Shown piece after piece: positions 47,000 through 58,005 of a DNA stretch of 64,000 bases. The stretch lies in assembly GCA_032717465.1 (NCBI GenBank), contig CM064671.1, positions 54,189,991 through 54,253,990 of the forward strand. The letters are read 5' to 3'. Position 1 is the stretch's first letter. Each line of letters begins with the position of its first letter. Position numbers and translations under genes: made by a program. The notes beneath the pieces are model-generated. The model worked only from the letters and a program-made list of their open reading frames with translations, ran no database searches and was not told where the DNA came from. The DNA comes from Coenobita brevimanus. Its lineage: Eukaryota; Arthropoda; Malacostraca; Decapoda; Coenobitidae.

Positions 47000-48029
47000 A
47001 TGGACACATACTTTAGTAAAGCAAATTTGGAAAAGAGAAGGGATAAAGGTAGAAAGCAAGATGATGATTTCTACCAAGAACTGGTTGAAGTGGAGACTCA
47101 CAATAGACTGGTTGAACGTGTACACAAACTGGAGATGGCTTTCAAAAATGAAATTGATGAAATAAAGAAGAAGATGCACTTGCAAAAGGAAGAAATAGAA
47201 AAACTAAGAAGGGAGGCCAACAAGAAAGACACAACCATCAGTGAACTAACAGTGGAATTGAGTACACTTAGGAAGAAAATGAGTGAAATGGCAAGTACAG
47301 TAGTCAGTCACGAGGGTATTATGGAAGAGTTCAAAAATGATACAGAGACAATTAGGCAAGTAAGCAGTCTGATAGACCAGAGCAGTGATATTGAGGAGAA
47401 GATAATACAGGTGAATGAAGCTGTGCAAAACTATAAAAATGATGTGGAAACCACGTATGCTGAAATGGTGAAAGTAAAGAAAGACTTAGAAACAAGGGTA
47501 GAGGAAAAAAAGCGTTAAAAAGGATGTGAAAAGAATAATCCAAAACAACCCAAAGTTAGTCAGAGATTCAGTATATATCAACAAATCTATAGTAATCACT
47601 GGTATAGAAGAGGAAGAAGTAAAAAACAAGATCACAAGAGACAAAAAGGAGATGGCAAATGTAATGAGCTTACTGAAAGAAGTATCAGAGGAAATCTGTA
47701 GTAAAGATATAGAGGAACACAAAAGGTTACGGAAATACAAGAAAAGCAAGACAAGACCTGTAAAGGTAACTTTCCAGAGTGTAAACACTGTGGAGGAGAT
47801 ACCAAAAAATGCAAAGAATCTTATGGAAAAAGAGGAGTTCAAAAATGTATGGATAAAAAGATGCCTAACACAAAAGGAACTGGAATTACTGAAAGAGAAG
47901 AGGGAGGAAGCAAAAACAAAAAATGAGGGAAGATCAGAAGAGGAGAAGAACACATTTTTTTACAAAGTAATAGGATTGCAGGTACGAAAGTGGTACACAA
48001 ACAGGAGGGAAGAAAAAGGAGGAAGGTAG
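47000..48029 (+). CDS. LINE D2 ORF1 (coiled coil, RRM-like)
   Basis: MDTYFSKANLEKRRDKGRKQ, the same coiled coil as D1 (ELSTLRKKMSEM), stop TAA at 47516-47518 after an A7G run, then [16 protein letters not shown] and [34 protein letters not shown] and [15 protein letters not shown] in the +1 frame up to 48029. D1 is interrupted at the same codon. The second half looks RNA-binding. Confidence 0.8.
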
Positions 48030-48069
48030 TAGAACCATGTCATGACAAGTATATAAACAAGATATAAAG

Positions 48070-48971
48070 TTGATGTACTCAAATGTGGATGGAATGGTAT
48101 CTAAATTACTAGAGATGAATGATTATGTCAGAGAAAATGAACCACATATAATATGCCTAACTGAAACAAAATTAACACCAAGGATATCCAATGACATACT
48201 AAACTTAGAGGAATACAATATATGGAGAAGAGACAGAAATTTAAAAAAAGGAGGAGGATATTAACTAAGAAAAATCTAAAAGTCAATAAAATAAAACTAG
48301 ATATACCATCACAAGTAGAACTGATTGCAGTAGAGATCAACATATCTGAAGGAAAAGTAATTGTAGCCAATTTGTACATGACACCTAGATCAAACACATG
48401 GGAAAGAGATGAATATGAGGACCTGGCAGAGAGTACAATTCAGAATTTAAGATCATTACTACATAAAATGGAAGAGAAGTCGGAAAGAATTATACTAACT
48501 GGAGATTCTGATACAAATATAAATTGCAATACTCTAGATTTAACTAGCCAAGAAAGCTGTTGGGACCAAAAGCTCCTAGATCTCGTGCAAGAGTTTTTCC
48601 TACCGCAACATGTGAGGGAAACCACCAGAAATAGAGGACTCGATGTACCTTCAATGCTAGATCTAATATTTACTAGGCAAGAAAATGATATTGACAGTTT
48701 AATATATCACCCTCCACTCGGCAAAAGCGATCATGCAGTACTAAATTACAACTTCAGGATAGCATATGACATAGTTAACAGTGATGAAAGTTACAACAAG
48801 AGCCTAAACTATAAAAAGGGAAATTATCAAGACCTAAAGAAGTATTTCTTAGAAGTTCATTGGGAAAATGAGCATAGAGGACAAGATTTAAATGCTGTAT
48901 ATAAAAAATTCTGTGAATTTTATGAAATAGGAGTCCAGAAGTACATCCCACAGCGACAAAGAAGCAGATAA
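48070..48971 (+). CDS. LINE D2 endonuclease (one frameshift)
   Basis: [30 protein letters not shown], then a shift at 48250 where bases present in D1 (GGAATTATAA) are missing, and on to [64 protein letters not shown] and [18 protein letters not shown]. Catalytic N, E, D and SDH remain. It keeps the 13 nt that D1 lost. Confidence 0.85.
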
Positions 48972-48985
48972 GAAAATGCAGAAAT

Positions 48986-49799
48986 GTCATAAAAGACTTT
49001 GTAGTGACTTGTAGAGAAGTTTTGTTGTTTAGTTGTCACTCTTGATTTCTTGTAGTAGGGATTAAAGATGAATACAGTGAGTTGATCTTAATTTATTATC
49101 TTCAGAGAAAATCTAAGTTGAGCAGGGTATGTCTTACAGAAACAATATAATAAGTAAGTCTAGTTGGGCCCCTCTTTCTTGTTCACTCTCTCCACTACCT
49201 GTCGGTTCTATGGCCTGTCTCCTTCTGAGCTCTGCTTCCTAAATTCTGGTGTAGCAGGGGTCGTGTCACCTGTGTTACTGTTGTTGGAATGTTCTAGAAG
49301 CCTGTGTGTGAGTATGTGTGTATGTGTGTGTATGGTCACGAGGCGCTGTCGTGTGCCTATCAAGCATTAGAGTGTGTAAGCATGTTTAGCATTGCTCGAT
49401 TCTCGCAGACACAATACCTTCTCATCATCTGACTTGCTGCTTCTATCTGTCTGTTTATCTATCTATTTATCCATCTGTCTATTATGATTTGTAATTATAA
49501 TATGGACTCATAACATTGCTCGGCCACGCCTCTGAAGGTCCTCCGACAGCAATCATCATTGACATATGCTAATCTATTAGTACATAATATTGATTATAAT
49601 ATTATACACATACAATATTCATAGTAAATTGCAATGATCTAGTAATATTACATTTTAAACAAGTTGTATACATATTTGAATAAATGCAATGGTTGTTGTA
49701 TGACATTTTGTAAGATGTGTATGTATAACAGACATACGCATATAACTGTGCAATGGTAATACTGCTAGCTTATTACATTACATATTGAGTTATCCCTTT
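48986..49799. other. No gene recognised
   Basis: Unassigned sequence after the D2 breakpoint with short TG and TATC words (49305-49335, 49440-49480). Confidence 0.55.
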
Positions 49800-50192
49800 A
49801 GTAATGTCTAATATTTCGCCTAACTTGTAAGATGATTCTGGTAATACAGAATTGTGGTATAATTGTATGACTTTACATAATATAGTAGTAATATTGTGAT
49901 AATACATAATTGTAACATTTTATGAATTGTTACATAATATTGTGACAATGCATAATTGTATTGGCCTTATAATTGTAGTTACATTTTGTTAATGCAACTG
50001 TTACATAATTGTGTTGGCCTTATAATTGTAGTTAAAGTTACATAAAAGTTACATCTTGTTAATGCAACTGTTACATAATTGTTACATATTTTTTTGTAGT
50101 TACATAATTGTAGTTAAAGTTACATAAAAGTTACATCTTGTTAATGCAACTGTTACATAATTGTTACATATTGTTTGTAGTTACATAATTGT
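49800..50192. repeat. AT-rich tandem repeat, TTACATAATTG core
   Basis: Many TTACATAATTGT units. A longer block starting AAAGTTACATCTTGTTAATG recurs at about 50047 and 50129 (period near 82). Confidence 0.8.
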
Positions 50193-50234
50193 GGTTAAAG
50201 TTTCGATGTTTCTCACCAAAAGCGGAGGTTTTAG

Positions 50235-50268
<34 letters not shown>

Positions 50269-50335
50269 GAAAATACCTCGGGATTGGGGGGGTGTTGGAG
50301 GTGCGAAATAGCTCGGGACGGGACGGGTTAAAGGA
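50193..50335 (+). repeat. Short dispersed repeat, copy 2
   Basis: GTTTCGATGTTTCTCACCAA, AAGCGGAGGTTTTAGGC, an A31 run, ATCGAAAATACCTCGGGATT, and GGGACGGGACGGGTTAAA: the inverse of 24517-24655. Confidence 0.75.
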
Positions 50336-51031
50336 GTAAAAAGGAAGGCAAACAGCAACAGACCTTATGGTCCTTTCGAGGCTGTTAGTTAGAGTAGACC
50401 ATGACTACAAGATCTAATTCTATATGTTGAAGGATAAAGATAGTAAAGGAAGAAGGCCCCCCTTGCCTCCAAACACTCCAGCTAAAACTGGAAAGGAAAA
50501 ATGAGAAAAAACACCATGCAGCATGGAAAAACTGACATTGAAATTTTATAGGAAAGACTGAAAGAACATTAGAACATAAGAAGAAAGGATAACTGCAGTA
50601 TGCCGGTTGGCCCATGCTAGGCAGCTCCTAGAAGAGTAACTGAACTACTAGAATGAGATAAGGACAGCAAAGAAGAAGGCTTTCCCCCACCCTCCAAACC
50701 CTCCAGCTGAAGCCGGCAGGAAAAAGACAGAAGGAACATCACGCAGTATAGGAAAAATGACGTGGATATTTCATAGGCAAGTGTGAAAGAAGAAAAGACA
50801 CAAGCTATCAAAGTGTAACCTGAAAAGGAAAAAGAATGAATTAGTACTGATTATGAGTTTTTTTCTTTTAATATCCATCCCTTATCTGTCATATACTGTA
50901 CTTATCTAGCCTATTCTTGTAACTCTCAATGGAAGGGGCAGCAACTACATTACTAGGTAGATTATTCCATTCGTCTACTACTTTACTGCCAAACTAATTT
51001 CTACCTATTTCCTCATTAAAACGGAATTTAT

Positions 51032-51295
51032 CTACTGTATGAAACCATTGCTTCTAGTTCTATCCTGAATGCTCACTTTAAGTAACTTACTAATATCTCC
51101 CTTATTTACTCTCTTCACCCACTTAAACACTTCCGTTAAGTCTCCCCTTACTCTACGCCTCTCTGAATGCAGATTTAGTCTTTTCAGTCTGTCTTCATAT
51201 GACAGCCTCCGAACATCATGAATCATATTTGTCATTCTTCTCTGTACATTTTGTAACGAGTTAATATCCATTCTACTGTATAGTAAGGCCACCAA
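51032..51295 (-). pseudogene. LINE F: RT thumb
   Basis: SLQNVQRRMTNMIHDVRRLS, YEDRLKRLNLHSERRRVRGD and LTEVFKWVKRVNKGD. The EKVQRRATKMIP...YEERLKxLxLxxLxxRRxRGDL pattern is the CR1 thumb, followed by the short basic tail. Confidence 0.85.
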
Positions 51296-51463
51296 AACTA
51301 CAGCATAGTCTAAGTGTGGCCTTACTAATGCTAGAGAAAGTTGCAGTAATCATTTTGATGACCTATTGCTTACGTTTCTCGAAATAAATCCTAGGACCCT
51401 ATTTGCCTTACTTCTCGCATTAATGCACTGTTGCCTTGGTTTGACGTCGTTACTAACCATAAC

Positions 51464-52501
51464 TCATAGATATCTCTCGCATTCTGATTTGCAAATTTTT
51501 TTGTTATCTACGCTGTATTTAGTATCTCCAATGGTCTTGCCTATGTTAAGTACTTTACATTTTTCAGCGTTAAATTCCATTTGCCAAGTTGTAGACCATT
51601 TGGACCATATATCGAGGTCCTTTTGTAAGTTATGGCAATCATCAGTCGAGTTAATGATACGCCTTATTTTTGTATCGTCGGCAAATTCGCTGATACTTCT
51701 AGTAATTCCTAAGTCTAGATCATTTATATATATAATAAATAATAAGGGACCGAGTACTGAACCCTGTGGTACGCCACTAGTTACAAATCCCCAATCTGAC
51801 TTATTTCCATTTATTAATACTCTGAGCTTTCGTCCTTTCAGCCAGGATTTTATCCATTTTAAGATATCACCGTCTATACAGTGTGCTCGAACCTTTCTAA
51901 CTAACCTTTCATGTGGGACCCTATCAAGAGCTTTACTAAAGTCCAGATAAATAATATTGGAAGCTTTATCGCTTTTTACTGCCTCATAGAACTCCGAGAT
52001 GAATGACAACAAGTTTGTGAGGCAGGATCATCCTTGCCTGAGTCCGTGCTGACTTTCGTTTATAAGATTAAATCTTTCTAAGTGTTCTCTAATCTTATTT
52101 GCCCAAATTGACTCTAACATTTTTCCTACTATTGACGTTAGACTTACCGGACGATAATTTGACGCAGCTGATTTATCTCCCTTTTTAAAAATGGGTACTA
52201 TGTTTGCAGTCTTCCACGCCTCTGGAACTTCTCCTGAAACTAAAGAGTCATTAAATAATGTTATAAGTGGCTGACATAATTCTTCTTTGGTTTCTTTTAT
52301 AATTATTGCATATATCGTCCGGACCTGGCATTTTGGAGGTTTTAACTTATTAATTTCTTTCAATGCATCCTCCTTACTAATGGTTATTTTACTAAGAATA
52401 TTTTCCGTATTATCATCGTAAATATTTGCTGGTTGAGGGACCAGGTCTAGATTTTCCTTGGTGAATACTGATATGAAGTAATTATTTAGAATGGAGCACA
52501 T
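51464..52501 (-). CDS. LINE F: reverse transcriptase
   Basis: NKLKPPKCQVRTIYAIIIKE (fingers), WKTANIVPIFKKGDKSAASN, YRPVSLTSIVGKMLESI, NESQHGLRQG, TGA (52030-52028, where Arg or Lys is expected), SCLTNLLSFISEFYEAVKS, ASNIIYLDFSKALDRVPHER (first Asp), [32 protein letters not shown] with intact FADD, and WQMEFNAEKCKVLNIGK. One stop apart, the domain is complete. Confidence 0.9.
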
Positions 52502-52674
52502 TTCTTTATCTTCACTAGTATTGTCACCTGATTCTGTTCTCAGTGGTCCTATTCTATCTTTATATTTCGTAGGGTATATCTGATAAAAACCCTTGGGGTT
52601 TTCTTTTGATTCACTAGCAACCTTAATTTCATAACTTCTCTTTGCTTTCCGTATCTCTCTCTTTACCTCTCTAT

Positions 52675-53271
52675 TTAAAATCGCATACCAGTTACGTAAG
52701 TGTTCTCTCCACGTTTTATTTTTCTATATATTCCTTTCCTTTTGTCTATAAGAGATTTTAATCTGTTGCTTAACCATCTTGGTTCTGAAATATTCGTTCT
52801 AAACGGTTTTGAAGAGATATATCTATCATGGCCTCCATGTATTATATTTACTAACTCGTTATATTTCTCACTGGCCAAACGTCTGCTTAGTACTGGACCT
52901 GAGTTAATCTCTGTCATCTGTACTACATTCCCACCTATGATCTCACCTTCCCCAGAGACCTGGCACACATTCCCACATGTTTCCTACCCCTCACCTATGA
53001 GCTGGGGTTCCCCACTGACCTGGCACTCCCTAAAATAGCTATTCTTCCTATGGAATACCGTTCTATAATAAGCTCTTAATCCATCAAAATCTCCTAGTCG
53101 AAAATTAGGAACGGTGGAGGTATTTTCAGTGCAACAGACGTCCCAAATAAATTTGAACTTAATTTCTTCACCAAGTTGTCCACCAACCTCTGTATCACTA
53201 ATGACATTTTCTTTATTAGCTAAAACCAGATCTAGTACAGTATTACCTCTGATGGGCTCCCTGATATACAA
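52675..53271 (-). pseudogene. LINE F: endonuclease end and spacer
   Basis: REPIRGNTVLDLVLANKENV (target-recognition part of the endonuclease), FRLGDFDGLRAYYR, then in another frame EPRWLSNRLKSLIDKRKGIY and KIKRGENTY. The two frames are split at about 52980, where a short duplication of CACACxTTCCC and CACCTATGAxCT words occurs. Confidence 0.75.
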
Positions 53272-53356
53272 ATAAAGGAAATTATCCTGTACTACCTCTA
53301 GAAATCCCTCTGACTCTGCATCCCCTGTCTAATTTCTCGAATTTATCCTTGGCAGA

Positions 53357-53776
53357 TTAAGATCCCATACAATTATAACTAAGCTGGACTGTGAGGCTTT
53401 CCTGATTTCCTTCCCAGAGGTATTTACCATCTACTCTGCAAAATTTTGGAGATCTGTGAATAGCTCCTAAGACTAATTTCTCCCTATTGTTACTAATTTC
53501 AACCCAGACACTTTCTGTGTCTCTGCTTACTTTAATGACTGCTTTATTGTAACAGTTTAATGAATCCTTTACATAAATAGCTACCCAGCCCCCCTTTCTT
53601 CCCAGACAGTTTGACACAATAATATTGTAACCTTTTATCCGATATTCTGCTAAAAATTCTCGAGTGTCTGTATTCATCCAAGTTTCACTAATACCGGCAA
53701 TGTCTATTTTCTCTGTGCAAATTAAAGCCCCCAGTTCATCCATTTTATTACATAAACTCCGGCTGTTGTAGTACAC
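53357..53776 (-). CDS. LINE F: endonuclease amino part
   Basis: MYYNSRSLCNKMDELGALIC (first Asn), IDIAGISETWMN (Glu), GWVAIYVKDSLNCYNKAV, SVWVEISNNREKLVLGAIHR. The GDFN and SDH blocks are lost to shifts after 53400. Fits CR1 endonucleases. Confidence 0.85.
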   Translation of the reverse strand: MYYNSRSLCNKMDELGALICTEKIDIAGISETWMNTDTREFLAEYRIKGYNIIVSNCLGRKGGWVAIYVKDSLNCYNKAVIKVSRDTESVWVEISNNREKLVLGAIHRSPKFCRVDGKYLWEGNQESLTVQLSYNCMGS

Positions 53777-54119
53777 TTTCAGGTTATTAAGAATAGTTAT
53801 GCCTCTACCTTGGGACTTCCTGTATTTTGTTTTATTACTAACTGGGAAACTCTTTACTTTACTAATATAAAAAATTTTTGTACTATCACTTATTGTCCGT
53901 CAATCATCGCTTGTTCTGTCGTCTTTCATGGCCTGCTCAGTTTGAGGTGCCTGAATGGATGTATCTTCACTAATGGCTAAACTGTTGTTCTTACTTTTGC
54001 AAGTCATGATGCATCTATCCAAACTTAGTAATAATGATTTCTGAGTGTAGTTGCTGTAACTTCCTGTACATCTACTTCTCAACCTCGAAAAAAAAAAAAA
54101 TCTAACTCCATATCTATCA

Positions 54120-54520
54120 TTCCAGCTAAAACATTAACTCCCTGACTGTTAAGATGAGTCCCATCCCAACTAGTCTAGACACTCCATCCATAAAACCGGT
54201 CCCAGCTGTCTATGAAAGGTATGTATTGCATTATCTTTGCAATACTTTTCAAGGCAGTAGTTAAATCCTATCGGCCTTCTGAACCATTCCCTCCCAACTC
54301 GCCTCCTAGGCAAAACACTGAGTACTACAGAGGTCCGTTCCCTCTCCCTAACCTTTTCTAACATCAGCTTGTACTGCTGCCATAGTACCTCACTCTAACG
54401 CCTACTAATATCATTGCTTCCTACACTGAGGCACACAGTGGGCTTGTCTCCACAATCCTTCACGATATTTGAATTTTTTTCTGTCACATTAGACACCCTG
54501 GCCCCTGGAAGACACACATG
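54120..54520 (-). pseudogene. LINE F: ORF1 esterase-like relic
   Basis: GDKPTVCLSVGSNDISRR, then YKLMLEKVRERERTSVVLSV, LPRRRVGREWFRRPIGFN and YCLEKYCKDNAIHTF. The VGSND block and the WxRxIGFNYxLEKYC segment match the SGNH-esterase domain that many CR1 ORF1 proteins carry. Frames shift near 54390 and 54190. Downstream minus-strand sequence to 53800 continues as noncoding ORF1 remains. Confidence 0.65.
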
Positions 54521-54524
54521 TTGC

Positions 54525-54785
54525 AGTGCTTATTTGCCGCATGCGATTAGGGTTCCTTGAAAGTCAGGTGGTTGATAGGGAATTTGAACTGTGCCCACAC
54601 TGCCTTGAACAGTGACCAACCATTGCTTCATTATGATCTAGACTGTCCTGCAACCACCCAACTCCGAACCAGTCTTAGCGAATGACCAGTCAGTAGAGTG
54701 TGGATTTGACACTGCAGCGAGTGTCATTGGACAAATTCCTGCTGCCATGCTATTGGGTGTGGTCACCACGTACCTGCCTCCACGG
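54525..54785 (+). pseudogene. LINE carboxyl-end relic (CCHC type)
   Basis: The plus strand reads RMRLGFLESQVVDREFELCP then HCLE, a stop, and in the next frame HYDLDCPATTQLRTSLSE, later ending LLGVVTTYLPP-like. R-R-G...C-HC...HYLLxCPA is the zinc-knuckle tail after RNase H or RT in Jockey/I-type LINEs. Only the last quarter is present. Confidence 0.5.
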
Positions 54786-57146
54786 TAGATTGTAGCTCGC
54801 TATAGGCAAGAAAATCTACTGTGACAGACTTTCTTCTGCCCATGCCCTTCCCACAATGGGGAGGCGAATCTCGACTAACTAACCCTACTTTTAATTTCTT
54901 ATAATATCCACAGTGTTTCCTTGTGGAAGGAGAGCTTTCATGTAATGAGGCACTTAATATATCAGTATCTAATCTGTCTAGCACAAAATATCACTCCTAA
55001 TCCGAATTTAAGTCTGAAATTGCAGTCATAAAATGAAATGAACCATAATGAGAATAATAATATAAAAGAATATCAGAGAATAATAACAACAAATAGTAAT
55101 ACTATCAAATAGTAATGGGGTATAAAAAATAAAAAAAAACATGATTTCGTTTGCTTCATGTTTGGGGAAGGGAAGGCAGGATATTATTTTTACAGGACAG
55201 AAACTATTACACCCAACTGTCTGAATAGATATGTGATTCTCTTCATACAAAAACATACATATGCAATTTTATTTTCTTTCATCGTCACAGAAAGTAAAAT
55301 ACACAAAGCAGAAGAAACGCCACTACCCATTTTTTAAATTTCTGTCACCACCATTAGACAAGTGTCAGCTTAAACTTTTGGAATTGTAGGGTATAGACAC
55401 ACCCTAGTTAAAGTTCCACTACACAAGAGATGATTCAAGTAACTGAATACTTGAATGAAAGCATCAGGATCAATATCATATTACGTCATCGTAGTAAAAC
55501 AATAAATCATATAGGAAAAAAGTTGACCCAAATGCAAAAACCAAACAAGCACCATCGGTCCTAAAAAGTACAACTATTATGCGACATCACTCTAATTTTC
55601 AAATGAGCGGTAGCGTGACTCAAACAAGATAGTCTGCTGCACATACATTTGAACTATAGCTACAGATTCACTGACTTCAGAACAGAAATGCACTTGCATT
55701 TGCTTACGTACACTGTACAGTGATCTAGCTGGAAACAGTGTATGAACTTTGTATTTAAAAAACATCTTTGGCGCATATTTTTCCGCACTTTGACAAATTC
55801 ACCCTGCTACAACCAAACAAATACCTTAATCCCAGAAGTTAATGGAGACTATGTAACCCTTACAGTTGGACTGTTCTATAGTTACCTGAAATATCATTGG
55901 GGATAATTTATATTGAAGAAAGGCATCATTGTTTTGAGAGACTTGAATCCGTTCATTGCGATGGGTATTTTATTTGATTATTTGATTGTTTACACATTTA
56001 TTTATTTATTATACTTTCGTAAAGGATAAGGTCAGCATAGGGAAATTCTTACTCATCAGTGAGGAATATTCTTAGGAACTAAAAAGAAAACATTAGTGAG
56101 CAAATGTTCAACATCGAATTTTGTGCCTGGCATGGTATAGCCTTGATTGTAAACAGAGGATCGGTTTATTCTTGTAAACTGTTAACTGGTTATGGGCCAA
56201 ACTCGTTCCATACCGTAATCAGTTTCAAAGTCTAACGCTTGGCTTTACTGGGAGGATTGCTTGGGCCGATGGTGGTTTCACGACCGTTTAACGGTGGGTT
56301 CGTTCCCACATTTTGGTGGGCTGTTATAATTTCAAAGCCAGTCGCCGTGGCATCGAGTGATAGTTAAAAAAAGAGAAAAGGAAAGAAACTGGGAAAATCC
56401 CCTAGGGAAATAATCACCATTGCAGATGTATATATAATCACGTAATTATTACTCTCCATTACACAGTTTGCTTAAAGTTTTCTTTATAAAGCACAGGAGT
56501 ATAGATTCTGGATTTTTAAAATGATTCCTATTTTGATTTTTGAAGACACTGCTACTCTTCAAACTTCCAGAATGCAAATATGCATGAGAATTTTCAACAA
56601 TTTTTTTTTTCCGTTTCCGTAGATGAAGTTTTTTCCTGACATTCCCTTCGTTTATTCTTGATCATGTACATTATCTCAGTTAGGGATGTTGGGCCATTTG
56701 AGCAGTTTACTAAATAAAACATCAAACTGTTGCATAACTACACATAGGAATTTTAATTAGCTTAACACAAGCCAATATTAGTCACTCAAGAAAAAAACAG
56801 CAGTTAAATCTGAAGGCTTCGTTATTCCTTTCAGCCCGATGTCGTATTATTCTGCTTTATTCTATTTCACGTTTTCAAGACGATTTTAATCTAGTTAGAA
56901 AGTTCCTGGAATGAAGGGGTTAATGAAATCCATGTCTAAATCCACAAGATTAAAAAATGACTTTTTCCTACGCATAAAAAAAAAATGGAGATGGGATAAA
57001 AGAAAAAAACAGTCGACATCAAACTTCCTGTCTCCTCTCCTGTTATTCTCTCCATACACTTTGATTATCAGTGTGGTGAATCCTCAGCCACCGACTCAGA
57101 TGACATTTCTTGGCCTCAGTTCATTGTCAGGAGCGTCGTTTACTGC
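54786..57146. other. No gene recognised
   Basis: AT-rich unique sequence. Apart from a possible SINE at 56225-56345 nothing is supported. Minus-strand open stretches at 54763-54984 and 55026-55256 have no family wording. Confidence 0.55.
56225..56345 (+). repeat. Possible tRNA-derived SINE
   Basis: TGGCTTTACTGG (56240) resembles the pol III box A and GGTTCGTTCCC (56297) box B, 57 bp apart. GTGGGTTCGTTCCCAC would form a T-arm. No clear tail or flanking duplication. Confidence 0.35.
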
Positions 57147-57171
57147 AGAGAGAGAGAGAGAGAGAGAGAGA
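57147..57171. repeat. (GA)n microsatellite
   Basis: About 12 AG units. Confidence 0.95.
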
Positions 57172-57654
57172 TGCGACAGGACTTTGGCTGCCAACTGTAC
57201 ATCTTCGGACTGAAGAGATTAATATATGAGGGATCTGTTTTGCAGTAAAGGAAATAAGTTGCTTCTATTGACCACTTCCAACAAACATACTGAATGCCAT
57301 ATGTGAAGCACGTTTGTTAATAGGATCCCACTGATGATAATTTGTCCAACTGTTGCCTTTGTTTTGTCACTACCCCAGTTGGTCTGAATACCCTAAAGCT
57401 GGTTATTCGAGGGTCCAATATTTTAGAGAACTAAGGATATGCTTGTGTTTGTATCGAACTGAGAAACAAGGTTTTACCTCGGTCTTTTTGCACCAGATTT
57501 TGTCCTCATGTTGCCTATGTTCTGTTGAATATGCTTAAACGTCATTCTATAAAACTTGAGAGTAAAGATTTCTAAAGACTGGGAATAAGTTGCTGTTGTA
57601 TACATTTCTACAATATATTTTTGGATCTAGTTGTGAATAAAGGTTATGCTTCCT

Positions 57655-57840
57655 TCTCAGGTGATGTTTCGTCCTGATGTTGCCTTCGTTCTTCCATCGC
57701 CTAATCCACCTGCTGACGGTTGAGGCACTAACTCCCATCTCCTTAGCAATGGCACGAGCAGACATGCCATCCACCCACAGTGCCACAAACCTCACACGCT
57801 CTTGTAGAGCTGTTGGCCTGAACGGACGACGATGAAGCAT
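57655..57840 (-). pseudogene. Transposase-type helix-turn-helix, isolated
   Basis: From ATG at 57840 the frame reads MLHRRPFRPTALQERVRFVA, LWVDGMSARAIAKEMGVSAS and TVSRWIRRWKNEGNIRTKHH. The A-x-AKEMGVSASTVSRWIRRW segment is a helix-turn-helix of the Tc1/mariner or paired-like kind, here without any DDE catalytic part downstream. The sequence around it is AT-rich and open by chance for some distance (57547-58005). It is either the amino end of a dead transposon or an exon of a gene built from one. The helix-turn-helix itself is undamaged. Confidence 0.6.
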
Positions 57841-58005
57841 GTTCCTGTGTGATAGTGATGTGCCTTTTAACTGTAATGCATACTGGTGTGTTTTAAATAA
57901 GATGCAGTAATACTGGGGTAACAAATGCAACAAATAGCCTACATTCCCAAGGGAATAGAAAATGGTCTCCACAGAGCCACAGCACGGTGACGTGCGTCTG
58001 TGCAA

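Larger units (their letters stand above)
46713..48985 (+). mobile_element. CR1/L2-like LINE, copy D2 (3'-truncated)
   Basis: It aligns with D1 from the leader through the endonuclease and stops aligning after GCAGATAAGAAAATGCAGAA near 48985, before the RT. The left boundary is again a CA microsatellite. By eye about 95% identical to D1 over 2.2 kb. Confidence 0.88.
50340..54520 (-). mobile_element. CR1 LINE F with esterase-type ORF1
   Basis: A minus-strand non-LTR element with, in order, an ORF1 esterase relic (54520-54170), endonuclease (53776-53357), spacer (53271-52675), reverse transcriptase (52501-51464), thumb (51295-51032) and a 3' untranslated region ending GGGCCAACCGGCATACTGCA and TTCTTATGTTCTAATGTTC near 50565. 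Two 3'-UTR-like blocks of about 220 bp lie in tandem (50340-50560 and 50565-50820). Many frameshifts: an older copy than LINEs A to D. Confidence 0.88.
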
